Below, one piece after another: positions 7,803-15,823 of a DNA stretch of 30,176 nt. This DNA is from Brevundimonas sp. UBA5936. Lineage in GTDB: Bacteria; Pseudomonadota; Alphaproteobacteria; Caulobacterales; Caulobacteraceae. The translations under genes were made by a program, and so were the position numbers. The notes beneath the pieces are model-generated. The model worked only from the letters and a program-made list of their open reading frames with translations, was not told where the DNA came from and did no database searches. The stretch's first letter is position 1. Each line of letters begins with the position of its first letter. Location of the stretch: positions 1-30,176 of the forward strand of contig DJDA01000032.1 of assembly GCA_002430835.1 (NCBI GenBank), given 5' to 3'.

Positions 7803-9241
7803 CAGGCGGACTTCCCTTGGGCCTCGGCGGCGACGCGCGCCTCTTGTTCGGCCACGCCGAGATTTGCAAGCGCGGCCGCGACCAGCGAGGCCTTCGACCC
7901 GTTCGAACCCTTGACCATGACCACGTCGCCCGGCCGCACCAGCAAGGCGACCTCGGCGGCCAGTTCGGCGGCGGTCTCGCGCCACTCGCCGCGCAGCGAC
8001 GGCGGCAGTGCGTCATGCAGCAGGCGCATCTGCGGCCCGGCCGTATGCACCAGGTCCAGCCCGGCGGCGACGATGGCGGGGGCCAGCCCTTCATGCAGGG
8101 CGCGGCTGTGTTCGCCCAGCTCCAGCATGTCGGTCAAGACGACGACGCGGCGGCCGCCCTGCCCCACCGGCTTGGCGCTCAGGCTGACGAAGCCTGCCTT
8201 CATCGACAGGGGGTTGGCGTTGTAGCTCTCGTCGATCAGGGTGAAGGCGCCGCCAGGGACTTTGACAGCCTTCATCTGCCCGCGCCCGGCCAAAGGCTGG
8301 AAACCGGCCAGCGCCTGCAAGGCCGTGTCAAGCGACACGTCCAGCGCCTGCAGCATCAGGATGACGCACAGGCTGTTCAGCCCCCAGTGCACGCCCGACT
8401 GAGCCAGCCGATATTCGATGCGCCGTCCGTCCAGCTCGGCCGTAACGGTCGCGCCTTCGCTATCGGCCACGAAGTCCAGCAGGCGCGCGTCGCAGCCCGC
8501 ATCATGGCCGAAGGTCCGCACCACGGCCCCGGCCTTTTCCGCCCCCTGACGCACGATGTCGGCATGGACGTCGGCGGCGTTGACCACGGCGATCCCGCCC
8601 GGCGCCAGCCCCTCGAAAATGGCGGCCTTCTCGCGCGCCACGCCCGCCTCGCCGTCAGCGAAGGCTTCGATATGCACCGGCCCGACCGTGGTGACGCAGG
8701 CGGCGTGCGGGCGCACGAAGGCCGACAACGGCCCGATCTCGCCCGGATGGTTCATGCCGATCTCGAACACGGCGCGGTCCGTGCCCTGCGGCATCCGCGC
8801 CAGCGTCAGCGGCACGCCGATGTGGTTGTTGTAGCTCTTGATCGAGGCGTGGGCCGACCCCGCCAGATCAAGGCCCGCCTTGATCGCCTGGGTCACGCTG
8901 GTCTTGCCGACGCTGCCGGTGACGGCGCCGCGCAGTCGGGCGCGGTCGCGCGCGGCGACGCCCAGCGCCTCCAGCCCCTTAAGCGTGTCGGGAACCAGAA
9001 CATAAGGCCCGCCCTCGACCGGCCGGTCGACCAGGGCTGCCGTCGCGCCCGCCGCGAAAGCGGCCTCGGCGAACTCATGCCCGTCGCGCGCGCCGTGCAG
9101 GGCCAGGAACAGGTCGCCCGGCTGGATCTCGCGGCTGTTGTAGGTCAGGCCCGAGACTTCAGCGTCGGGTCCATGAAGCCGTCCTCCGGTCGCCGAGGCG
9201 ATGGCTTCGGCGGTCCAGAGCGGCGTGTGTGCGTCAGGCAT
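7802..9241 (-). CDS. murF: UDP-MurNAc-tripeptide--D-Ala-D-Ala ligase MurF
   Basis: MurF attaches D-Ala-D-Ala to UDP-MurNAc-tripeptide, the last cytosolic step of precursor synthesis. The protein has 479 residues. The N-terminal substrate-binding domain includes DSRE-type YNSREIQPGDLFLALHG (about 34-50). The ATP loop TGSVGKTS is at 108-115, where the Ser-Val-Gly form separates MurF from MurD/E. It also has EIGMNHPGEI and a C-domain with DESYNANPLSMKAG. Its start overlaps the end of murE by 8 nt. In sequence order it follows murE, as in most dcw clusters. Confidence 0.96.
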   Translation of the reverse strand: MPDAHTPLWTAEAIASATGGRLHGPDAEVSGLTYNSREIQPGDLFLALHGARDGHEFAEAAFAAGATAALVDRPVEGGPYVLVPDTLKGLEALGVAARDRARLRGAVTGSVGKTSVTQAIKAGLDLAGSAHASIKSYNNHIGVPLTLARMPQGTDRAVFEIGMNHPGEIGPLSAFVRPHAACVTTVGPVHIEAFADGEAGVAREKAAIFEGLAPGGIAVVNAADVHADIVRQGAEKAGAVVRTFGHDAGCDARLLDFVADSEGATVTAELDGRRIEYRLAQSGVHWGLNSLCVILMLQALDVSLDTALQALAGFQPLAGRGQMKAVKVPGGAFTLIDESYNANPLSMKAGFVSLSAKPVGQGGRRVVVLTDMLELGEHSRALHEGLAPAIVAAGLDLVHTAGPQMRLLHDALPPSLRGEWRETAAELAAEVALLVRPGDVVMVKGSNGSKASLVAAALANLGVAEQEARVAAEAQGKSA

Positions 9242-10691
9242 GGTCTTTCAGGGCTTCGGTCGCTTCGGCGGCGTCGTCGAAGGGATGCACCACCCCGCCG
9301 ACGATCTGTCCCTGTTCATGCCCTTTTCCGGCGATCACGACCACATCTCCTTCGCGCATCAGGGAGACGGCGTGGCGGATGGCCTCGCGGCGGTCGCCGA
9401 TCTCCAGCGCGTCGGGGCAGCCTGCGCGCACCTGGGCGCGGATGGCGGCGGGGTCTTCGGAACGCGGGTTGTCGTCGGTGACGATGGCCGTATCTGCCAG
9501 ACGCCCGGCGATCTCGCCCATCAGGGGACGCTTGGCGCGGTCGCGGTCGCCGCCCGCGCCGAAGACGACGATCAGCTTGCCCGTCGCGTGTGGACGAAGC
9601 GCGTTCAGCACCGTTTCCAGCCCGTCCGGCGTGTGGGCGTAGTCGACATAGACCTCGCCCCCGCGCGCGCCGCCGGGGATACGTTGCAGGCGGCCCTGCG
9701 CGCCCTGGATCAGCTCCAGCGCCGAGATCACGCGGTCCGGGTCTTCGCCGCCCGCGATGCACAGGCCCGCTGCGACCAAGGCGTTCGACGCCTGGAAGGC
9801 GCCGGCCAGCGGCAGCAGGACATCATGCACCCGGCCGCGCACGTCGAGGGTCAGCCGTTGGCCCTCCGGCGTCGCCCGGCGCCCCAGCAGGGTCAGGTCG
9901 CGCCCGCGCTCGCCCACGCCCATCACGCCCAGCCCCGCCATGATCGAGGCCGAGGCGAAGGCCGAATAGGCGTCGGAATCCGCGTTCAGAACCGCCGTGC
10001 GCCCGCGCGGCAGCAAAGCCTCGAACAGACGCATCTTGGCGGCGCGGTACTCGTCCATCGTGCCGTGATAGTCGAGGTGGTCCTGCGTCAGATTGGTGAA
10101 GCCCGCCGCCTTGATCGCCACCCCGTCCAGACGCCGCTGGTCGATGCCGTGGGACGACGCCTCCAGCGCCAGGTGGGTGACCTCCTTGCGGGCCAGTTCG
10201 GCCAGCAGGCGCGCGGCCTCGGCGGCGTCGGGGCTGGTCAGGCCGGGGCCGGTCAGGGCGTAGGTCTTGTCGCCCTTCTGGCCGACGACGCCCAGGGTGC
10301 CCATGCTGGCCGACTTCAGGCCGAGCCCTGCCCAGATCTGGCGGCAGAAGTTGGCGACCGAGGTCTTGCCGTTGGTGCCGGTCACGGCGACGCAGGTGCG
10401 CGGCTGGGCGCCGTAGAAGGCGCGCGCGGCGATGGCGTAGGCCCGGTGCACATCGCCCGATCCGACCAGAACCGGCGCCGCGCCCGCAGGCGTATCCGAC
10501 GGCGCCAGCACGGCCGCCGCGCCCTTGGCCAGGGCCTGCGGAATGAAGGCGCGGCCGTCGGCCTGCGTCCCCGGCAGGGCGACGAACAGGGCGCCGGGCA
10601 CGACCTGACGGCTGTCGGCGGTGACGGCGGTGATCTCCGGGTCCGAGGCCACGTCCCGGCGCAGCAGTTCGGAAAGGCGAAGCTGGCTCAT
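9234..10691 (-). CDS. murE: UDP-MurNAc-L-Ala-D-Glu--meso-diaminopimelate ligase MurE
   Basis: MurE adds the third stem-peptide residue. The protein has 485 residues. TADSRQVVPGALFVALPG lies at about 24-41, the ATP loop TGTNGKTS at 104-111, EASSHGIDQRRLDG at about 177-190, and the expected modified Lys at 219 after the LTQDHLDYHG block. The C-terminal DDNPR motif at 406-410 is the known selector for meso-diaminopimelate over lysine, so the wall is probably DAP type. It overlaps ftsI by 4 nt upstream (ATGA) and murF by 8 nt downstream. Confidence 0.96.
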   Translation of the reverse strand: MSQLRLSELLRRDVASDPEITAVTADSRQVVPGALFVALPGTQADGRAFIPQALAKGAAAVLAPSDTPAGAAPVLVGSGDVHRAYAIAARAFYGAQPRTCVAVTGTNGKTSVANFCRQIWAGLGLKSASMGTLGVVGQKGDKTYALTGPGLTSPDAAEAARLLAELARKEVTHLALEASSHGIDQRRLDGVAIKAAGFTNLTQDHLDYHGTMDEYRAAKMRLFEALLPRGRTAVLNADSDAYSAFASASIMAGLGVMGVGERGRDLTLLGRRATPEGQRLTLDVRGRVHDVLLPLAGAFQASNALVAAGLCIAGGEDPDRVISALELIQGAQGRLQRIPGGARGGEVYVDYAHTPDGLETVLNALRPHATGKLIVVFGAGGDRDRAKRPLMGEIAGRLADTAIVTDDNPRSEDPAAIRAQVRAGCPDALEIGDRREAIRHAVSLMREGDVVVIAGKGHEQGQIVGGVVHPFDDAAEATEALKDHA

Positions 10692-12466
10692 CGGCCGTCG
10701 CCCTCCACGTCCTGGAACTCGGGGATCTTTTCGCCGAGCGCGGTGGACCAGCGGTCGGCCTTGCGCTCGACGCCCAGGAAGCCGGCGATGCGGGCGGCGA
10801 TGCGGCCCACGGCGGGCGCGGCGACATAGCCGCCGGTGCGCGGATAGACGCCCGGCTCGTCCATCAAGACGAAGACGGTGTAGCGCTTGGCATCGACCGG
10901 CCCGTCGGCGGGGAAGACCCCGGCGAAGGAGCCGACGGCCACCGCCGGGTTGTAGCGGCCGTTGACCAGCTTGTTGGCCGAGCCCGTCTTGCCGCCCATA
11001 CGCAGACCCGGCGCATCGGCGAACCGGCCCGAACCGCGCGTGACGTTGCGGCGCATCAGATCAATCATATTGGCCGAGGTTTCCGGCGAAATGACCTGAT
11101 GCGTCTGGGCGTTGGGACGGCCGCCCTTGCGCAGCGTCGGCGGCACATAGCGTCCGCCGTTCACCAGCGCGCCATAGGCCGACACATACTGGATCGGCGT
11201 GACCATGATGCCGTAGCCGAAGGACAGCGACGCCAGGGTGCTGTCGTCCCACTTCCTCACCTTGGGCGGGGCGGCGGATTCCTTCAGCTCGATCGGGGCG
11301 GCGTCCAGCAGGCCCAGACGGCGGAAGTAGTCGCGCATCACATCGCCGCCCATCTCGACCGCCAGTCGCGAGGTGCCGATGTTGGACGAATGCAGATAGA
11401 CCTCCTCCAGCGTCAGCACCTTGTTGGTGGCGTGGAAGTCGGTGATGCGGCGCTTGCCGATCTGCAGCGCCTGAGAGGCGTCGAACAGGGTGTTCATGTC
11501 AGCCCGGCCGGTGTCGATCCCGGCGGCGACGGTGAAGCTCTTGAACACCGAACCCATCTCATAGTGGGCCGAGACGACGCGGTTCAGCGTGGCCTCTTCC
11601 GGTGCGGCGTTGCGGCGGTTGGCGTCATAGGTCGGCCATGAGGCCATGGCCAGGATCTCGCCCGTCTGCACGTCGGCGACCACGGCGACGGCGCCCTTGG
11701 CCTTATGCTCCTCGGCGGCGATCGCCAGTTCGTTCTCGACCACGCCCTGGACCCGCAGGTCGATCGACAGGGGGAAGTCCTCGCTGGCGGCGCCCGCCGC
11801 GCGGATTTCCTGGTCGAAGGCCAGCTCGGCGCCGGCCACGCCCTGCCCGCCCGTGTCCGAACGACCGATCAGGTGCACGGCCGAGCTGCCCAGCGGATAG
11901 ACGCGGCGGTCTTCCGGCTCGAACGTCACCCCGCCCAGGGCCAGGGCGTGGACCGCCCGGCGCTCGGCCGGCGTCAGGCCGTTCAGGGCGATCAGACGAC
12001 GCTCGCCGCTCAGCACCCGGTCCAGACGCGCGGCGGAAATGCGCGGCAGGGCGCGGCGCAGCTGGGCCTTGGCGGCCGGAATGTCCCAGACCTCGCGCGG
12101 GTCGATATAGAGGCCGTAGTGGGTGATGTTGGTCGCCAGCAACTGGCCGTTGCGGTCCACCAGATCGGCGCGCGTCAGGGCGCCGGGGTTGAAGCCTGCC
12201 CCCGCTCCGCCACGCGGCGTCAGCAGGGCGGCGTGCGCCGCGCCCAGAGCCAGGCAGGAAAAGACGACGCAGAAGGCGGCCATGATCAGGAAGATGCGGA
12301 CGCGGGTGTCTTCTTCCGGGCGGGCGTCGGCGCGGGCGCGCTCGAACGAATGCTCCAGGTTCCACACCAGGGAGGCGACCCAGCGCCCCCAGGCCGAGAC
12401 CGCGCCGCCGAAGGTCGCCTGCGGGCGGCCGCGATAGCCCATGCCGTGATGGTCATGCACGCTCAT
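10688..12466 (-). CDS. ftsI: Septal class B penicillin-binding protein FtsI (PBP3)
   Basis: FtsI is the DD-transpeptidase that cross-links septal peptidoglycan with FtsW. The 592-residue protein has an unusually long cytosolic leader (about 56 residues, His- and Arg-rich), one membrane helix at about 58-80, a PBP dimerisation region, then the transpeptidase domain. Active-site motifs are SVFK at 306-309 (nucleophile Ser306), SSN at 360-362 and KTG at 493-495. Start overlaps ftsL by 4 nt and stop overlaps murE by 4 nt. The long leader may reflect true extension or an over-early start, but the ATGA overlap favours the annotated one. Confidence 0.96.
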   Translation of the reverse strand: MSVHDHHGMGYRGRPQATFGGAVSAWGRWVASLVWNLEHSFERARADARPEEDTRVRIFLIMAAFCVVFSCLALGAAHAALLTPRGGAGAGFNPGALTRADLVDRNGQLLATNITHYGLYIDPREVWDIPAAKAQLRRALPRISAARLDRVLSGERRLIALNGLTPAERRAVHALALGGVTFEPEDRRVYPLGSSAVHLIGRSDTGGQGVAGAELAFDQEIRAAGAASEDFPLSIDLRVQGVVENELAIAAEEHKAKGAVAVVADVQTGEILAMASWPTYDANRRNAAPEEATLNRVVSAHYEMGSVFKSFTVAAGIDTGRADMNTLFDASQALQIGKRRITDFHATNKVLTLEEVYLHSSNIGTSRLAVEMGGDVMRDYFRRLGLLDAAPIELKESAAPPKVRKWDDSTLASLSFGYGIMVTPIQYVSAYGALVNGGRYVPPTLRKGGRPNAQTHQVISPETSANMIDLMRRNVTRGSGRFADAPGLRMGGKTGSANKLVNGRYNPAVAVGSFAGVFPADGPVDAKRYTVFVLMDEPGVYPRTGGYVAAPAVGRIAARIAGFLGVERKADRWSTALGEKIPEFQDVEGDGR

Positions 12467-12861
12467 TGCACAGCCTCCGCAGCAGGGACCGCAGATGCAG
12501 CGACGGGCGCGGCGGCGGGCTTTTCAGCCGGCGGCGGCGCGATCGCGGGCAAAGCCGTCTCGCCCGCCTGCTTCTTCACATCGACCGGACCCAGGCCGAT
12601 CTCGCGCGACAGTGCCTCCAGCCGCGCGGGCTGCTCCAGGCGCGTGACCTCGGCGCGCAGCAGGCGCACCCGCTCGCGGTTCTCGCGGATGTCGCGCTCC
12701 AGACTGCTGATCTCGGCGCTTTCGCGGGCGGCGGCCGCCTTGGCGATATAGACCGAGAAGACCAGCGCCAGGACGCAGGCCACGCCGATGATCTCGACGC
12801 AGCGCACGCCGCGCACCTTCCACTCGAACAGGCGCTTGACGGGCGCGGGCACGGCCATCAT
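12463..12861 (-). CDS. ftsL: Cell division protein FtsL
   Basis: FtsL is a bitopic divisome protein that with FtsB and FtsQ activates FtsWI. The 132-residue protein has a short basic cytosolic end, one membrane segment at about 22-46, then a heptad-like coiled coil (about 47-85, ESAEISSLERDIRENRERVR). A conserved-looking REIGLGPVD block follows, then an Ala/Pro-rich tail of about 40 residues that is longer than in E. coli FtsL (121 residues in total). The sequence is poorly conserved in the family, so identification leans on topology and position between rsmH and ftsI. It overlaps rsmH by 4 nt; two tandem ATG codons are possible starts. Confidence 0.9.
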   Translation of the reverse strand: MMAVPAPVKRLFEWKVRGVRCVEIIGVACVLALVFSVYIAKAAAARESAEISSLERDIRENRERVRLLRAEVTRLEQPARLEALSREIGLGPVDVKKQAGETALPAIAPPPAEKPAAAPVAASAVPAAEAVQ

Positions 12862-13820
12862 GCGCCCCTCCCCTTCACCGCGCCCCAGGCCGGGGCGCTG
12901 GTGCGAACGCCTGCGCGCAGCTTGGCCGAGCGAGCGCGGGGGTTGGCGGCCAGTTCGGCCTCGCCCGCCTCGCGCGCGCCCTTGAACAACAGGTCGAAGC
13001 TGGGCTTGCGCGTCTCGACCGCGACCGGCGCATGGCGCGACCCGCCCGGCGCATTGCCCGTACGCTCGGTCATGAAGGCCTTGACGATGCGGTCTTCCAG
13101 CGAATGGAAGGTGACGACGACCAGCCGACCGCCGGGCGCCAGCGTCGCCTCGGCCGCCTCCAGCCCGCGCTCCAGTTCGCCCAGCTCGTCGTTGACGGCG
13201 ATGCGCAGGGCCTGAAACACCCGCGTGGCTGGATGGATGGCGGCGCCACGACGCCCGCCCAAAGCCTTCTCCACCACCTCGGCCAGATCCAGCGTGCGGG
13301 TGAACGGCTGCTCGACCCGGCGGCGCAGGATGGCGGTGGCGACCCGGCCCGACTGGCGCTCGTCGCCATACAGCTTGAAGATATGGGCCAGCGGCCCGTG
13401 GTCCCAGGTGTTGACGATGTCGGCGGCGGTCGCGCCCTCATCGCTCATCCGCATGTCCAGCGGCCCGTCGCGCATGAAGGAGAAGCCGCGCTCGGCCTGA
13501 TCCAGCTGCATGGACGAGACGCCGATGTCGAAGACGGCGCCGTCCAGCTTCGCCTTGCCGCTCTCCTCGAACGCCTCGGCCAGACCCGAGAACGGCGTGC
13601 GGATCAGCTGGAAGCGATCGGGGAAATCGCGCGCCACGGCGTCCGCGAACGGCTGCACCGTCGGGTCGCGATCCAGCGCCACCACATCCGCCCCGCGCTC
13701 CAGAATGGCGCGCGTATAGCCGCCCGCGCCGAAGGTGGCGTCGATGATCACATCGCCCGCCTTGGGCGCCAGCGCCTCGATCACTTCAGCCAGCAGGACA
13801 GGCGCGTGCGGAGAGGTCAT
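12858..13820 (-). CDS. rsmH: 16S rRNA (cytosine1402-N4)-methyltransferase RsmH (MraW)
   Basis: RsmH methylates N4 of C1402 in the 30S decoding centre using S-adenosylmethionine. The 320-residue protein begins MTSPHAPVLLAEVIEAL, the normal family start (HxPVLLxE). SAM-binding motif DATFGAGGYT is at about 27-36, followed by DIGVSSMQLDQAERGFSF, DGPLDMRM and VVTFHSLEDRIVK. A longer open frame upstream only repeats mraZ in another frame and was discarded. Start overlaps the mraZ stop by 4 nt (ATGA). It is the second gene of the dcw operon. Confidence 0.96.
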   Translation of the reverse strand: MTSPHAPVLLAEVIEALAPKAGDVIIDATFGAGGYTRAILERGADVVALDRDPTVQPFADAVARDFPDRFQLIRTPFSGLAEAFEESGKAKLDGAVFDIGVSSMQLDQAERGFSFMRDGPLDMRMSDEGATAADIVNTWDHGPLAHIFKLYGDERQSGRVATAILRRRVEQPFTRTLDLAEVVEKALGGRRGAAIHPATRVFQALRIAVNDELGELERGLEAAEATLAPGGRLVVVTFHSLEDRIVKAFMTERTGNAPGGSRHAPVAVETRKPSFDLLFKGAREAGEAELAANPRARSAKLRAGVRTSAPAWGAVKGRGA

Positions 13821-14293
13821 GCCGCCCCTCCCGTCTTCGCCGCAGCCGCCTGACGGCGCATCTCGCCGAACTGCTTCAGGCCCTCGCGCGCCATGCGGCG
13901 CTGCTCGGCGCGGTGCGCGGCCCACTTGTCCCTGTTCCAGATCTGGAAGCGCTCGCCGACGCCGTAGATGACGACCGTGTCGGACAGGTCCACCTCGGCG
14001 CACAGATGCTCCGGCAGGGTGATGCGCCCGCCCGAGTCATAGGCCAGCGGCTTCTGCTCGCCGAAGATCGAGGCCTCCAGCGCCGAGCGGTAGGGATCGC
14101 CGAAGGGCAGGCTTTCGATCACCGCGCGATACTCGGCGAACAGCTTGTCGCCGCCCGCTTCCAGACAATCGGCTTCGATGGAGGGAAAGCAGAAGACGCC
14201 GTGTTCAGCGCCGTTCTCAGCCGTGCGGAATTCCTGAGGGATCAGGAGACGGCGCTTGCCGTCCAGCTGCTTCTCGTAGGTCGAGAGAAACAC
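13817..14293 (-). CDS. mraZ: Transcriptional regulator MraZ
   Basis: MraZ is a small DNA-binding protein that in E. coli represses its own dcw promoter through TGGGN repeats. The 158-residue protein has two SpoVT/AbrB-like domains, the first at about 1-50 (LDGKRRLLIPQEFR) and the second at about 80-125 (YDSGGRITLPEHL). The C-terminus is a basic Ala-rich helix. The start codon is GTG at 14291-14293, giving the expected MFLSTYEKQLD; no in-frame ATG is better placed. It is first in the operon, and four TGGGN boxes lie about 90-125 bp upstream of its start. Confidence 0.95.
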   Translation of the reverse strand: MFLSTYEKQLDGKRRLLIPQEFRTAENGAEHGVFCFPSIEADCLEAGGDKLFAEYRAVIESLPFGDPYRSALEASIFGEQKPLAYDSGGRITLPEHLCAEVDLSDTVVIYGVGERFQIWNRDKWAAHRAEQRRMAREGLKQFGEMRRQAAAAKTGGAA

Positions 14294-14382
14294 GCCCTGC
14301 CCTATCGAACCCTGCGGCCCGTCCCTGAAATCCGTTGAAGAAAGCCCACGCGTCGGGCGTTCGGCCCCTACTCATGAGCCAT

Positions 14383-14417
14383 TGGGATAGCATGGGATAG
14401 AATGGGCCTCAATGGGA
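14383..14417. promoter_or_regulatory. Predicted MraZ operator: four TGGGN boxes at 10-bp period
   Basis: On the + strand TGGGA, TGGGA, TGGGC and TGGGA begin at 14383, 14393, 14403 and 14413, exactly one per helical turn and with identical 5-bp spacers in length. This is the described MraZ recognition pattern (TGGGN repeats with 5-nt spacing). The boxes read on the strand opposite to mraZ transcription. The site sits directly upstream of mraZ, implying autoregulation of the whole dcw operon. Four boxes is more than a minimal site. Confidence 0.8.
14384..14412 (-). promoter_or_regulatory. Candidate dcw operon promoter (P-mraZ)
   Basis: On the - strand TTGAGG (14412-14407) and TATCCC (14389-14384) are 17 bp apart. 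The extended form TTGAGGC-N14-GCTATCCC partly fits the Caulobacter housekeeping consensus (TTGaCgS, N10-14, GCTANAWC). It lies entirely within the MraZ boxes, so bound MraZ would block polymerase. The predicted start near 14376 leaves a leader of about 83 nt. The -10 match is imperfect. Confidence 0.4.
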
Positions 14418-14560
14418 TTAGTTGACGCCCTTTAACCTAATTTGCGGTTCGATCAGCGTCGTCAGGACTGTAAAATCAGAACATACACAGAACAAAATGA
14501 GTATTCACAGCCTGTGGACGGGTTCTAACGCCTTGATTTCAACGGAATGGTTAACGGCAC

Positions 14561-14581
14561 CCCTCTCCCGCCGGGAGAGGG
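14561..14581. repeat. Short perfect hairpin of CCCTCTCCC/GGGAGAGGG type
   Basis: CCCTCTCCCG faces CGGGAGAGGG with almost no loop. A close copy lies at 21036-21056. Neither is followed by a T-run, so neither looks like a simple terminator; they resemble solo arms of a short repeat family. Confidence 0.55.
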
Positions 14582-14629
14582 CACCCGCGCCCTCAAGCAG
14601 CGCGAATGCGCGTTAGGGCGAATATAAAG

Positions 14630-15005
14630 CCAGACGGCCTGTAAGCCGGGTTCTGTTCCGCCCGAAAGCGGCGACGATCATTCCTCTGGGCCGCCCATTG
14701 CTGGACGGCTCTCGCGACCTACCCGGACATCTGGGGCGGTGAACCCTGCGGAGCGAGCCCCGCGCGATGTCCCTATTTGGTCTTGCTCCAGGCGGGGCTT
14801 GCCATGCCGTCGACGTTGCCGCCGACGCGGTGGGCTCTTACCCCACCCTTTCACCCTTCCCTGAGCCGAAGCCCAGGCGGTTTGCTTTCTGTGGCGCTAT
14901 CCCTCGGGTCGCCCCGGGCGGGCGTTACCCGCCGCCTTTTCACCGTGGAGCCCGGACTTTCCTCGACAGGAGCAAGCCCCCGCCGCGACCGCCCGGCCGT
15001 CTGGC
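14630..15005 (-). ncRNA. rnpB: RNase P RNA (M1 RNA, bacterial type A)
   Basis: RNase P RNA is the catalytic subunit that trims the 5' leaders of tRNA precursors. On the - strand the closing helix P1 is visible as GGCCGTCTGG... wait-free pairing between 14995-15004 and 14630-14639 (CCAGACGGCC). The conserved core near the 5' end reads GAGGAAAGTCCGGGCTCC, and the 3' core reads ACAGAACCCGGCTTACAGG, both hallmark sequences. Total length is about 376 nt, in the usual range. Ends are estimated to a few bases from P1 and from the promoter. It lies 32 nt downstream of the amidase gene and ends upstream of the mraZ control region. Confidence 0.95.
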
Positions 15006-15011
15006 GAGCGC

Positions 15012-15040
15012 TAGATGCGCGCGATAGGGCGCCGCGTCAA
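15012..15040 (-). promoter_or_regulatory. Predicted rnpB promoter overlapping the amidase stop codon
   Basis: On the - strand TTGACG (15040-15035) and CATCTA (15017-15012) are separated by 17 bp. The TGA inside the -35 box is the stop codon of the amidase gene (15039-15037). The predicted start falls about 7 nt past the -10, near 15005, agreeing with the 5' side of helix P1. Confidence 0.6.
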
Positions 15041-15798
15041 TCCAGAACGCCGGTGACGCTCTCGACCGAGGCCAGTTGCAGCAGGCCAACCAGACGCGCC
15101 CGCGTCTCCCCGTCGGCCACGCCGTCCACCCGATCCGGCCGCCAGTGGCGCTGGAAGGCCTCGACCGTCAGGCGGGTCTCGTCGTCATAGGCGCCGCCCG
15201 GCTGCACTCCATAGCCCAGCCGGTGCAGGCCCGAGCGCAGGACGATGACGCCCAGCCCCTCGTCGCCCGGCGACAGGGGCGCGCCCAGGGCGCCGATGCG
15301 TTCCGGCGCCGGGTCGAACCACAGGCCGTGCCCCGCCTCGGCCAGACGCTTCCACGGAAACAGTTCGCCGGGATCCTGCTTGCGCTCGGGCGCCATGTCG
15401 GAGTGGCCGATGATGCGGGCGTCGGGGATGGACCAGCGGGTGCGGATGTCCGCCGTCAGGGCGATCACCGCCTCGATCTGCGGCTCGGGGAACAGGCGAT
15501 AGCCGAACTCATGGCCCGGATTGACGATCTCGATGCCGATGGAGGCGGCGTTGACGTCGGTCTCGCCCTGCCAGGCGCCGCGCCCGGCGTGCCAGGCCCG
15601 GCGCTCTTCCGGCACCAGACGCAGGACAGAGCCGTCCTCATCGACGACATAGTGGGCCGAGACCTTGGCCTCTGGATCGCGGAGGCGGGCGATCGCCGCC
15701 TCGGCCGTCTCCATGCCGGTATAGTGCAGCACCAGCATGTCCGGCGGGCCGCGCCGGGCGTCGAAGTTCGGGGACGGCGCGTCGGGGTAGACGGTCAT
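15037..15798 (-). CDS. N-acetylmuramoyl-L-alanine amidase, AmpD-like, with peptidoglycan-binding domain
   Basis: Amidase_2 enzymes cut the MurNAc (or anhydro-MurNAc)-L-alanine bond. The 253-residue protein has the catalytic domain at about 10-165. Zinc ligands are predicted as His25 (VLHYTG), His132 (GHSDMAP) and Asp142 (KQDPG), and Glu90 lies in IGIEIVNPG. Residues about 185-245 look like a PG_binding_1 three-helix domain (LRSGLHRLGYG, DDETRLTVEAFQRH). No signal peptide or lipobox is seen, which favours cytosolic muropeptide recycling (AmpD/AmiD-like). It is 25 nt downstream of a small membrane-protein gene on the same strand. Its stop codon lies in the rnpB promoter. Confidence 0.92.
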   Translation of the reverse strand: MTVYPDAPSPNFDARRGPPDMLVLHYTGMETAEAAIARLRDPEAKVSAHYVVDEDGSVLRLVPEERRAWHAGRGAWQGETDVNAASIGIEIVNPGHEFGYRLFPEPQIEAVIALTADIRTRWSIPDARIIGHSDMAPERKQDPGELFPWKRLAEAGHGLWFDPAPERIGALGAPLSPGDEGLGVIVLRSGLHRLGYGVQPGGAYDDETRLTVEAFQRHWRPDRVDGVADGETRARLVGLLQLASVESVTGVLD

Positions 15799-15823
15799 GG
15801 CCGAAGGCTCATGAGGCGGGCGA

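Larger units (their letters stand above)
14294..14629. other. Control region between mraZ and rnpB
   Basis: About 335 bases without a convincing gene. It is visibly more AT-rich than its surroundings. It holds, from the mraZ side, an untranslated leader of about 80 bases, the TGGGN boxes with an overlapping candidate promoter (14383-14417), an AT-rich stretch (14430-14520), an ATGGTTAA 8-mer at 14547-14554, a short perfect hairpin at 14561-14581, and then the 3' end of RNase P RNA. A 64-codon open frame at 14422-14616 has no family features and I treat it as chance. Confidence 0.7.

Noticed and set aside
14547..14554. ATGGTTAA, the reverse complement of the TTAACCAT CtrA motif
   Set aside because: One 8-mer without a second half-site, about 250 bp from the mraZ start. 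Suggestive in a caulobacterial genome but not enough to call.
14422..14616. 64-codon open frame in the mraZ-rnpB gap
   Set aside because: It starts inside the operator region, crosses a hairpin, and its translation has no recognisable features.
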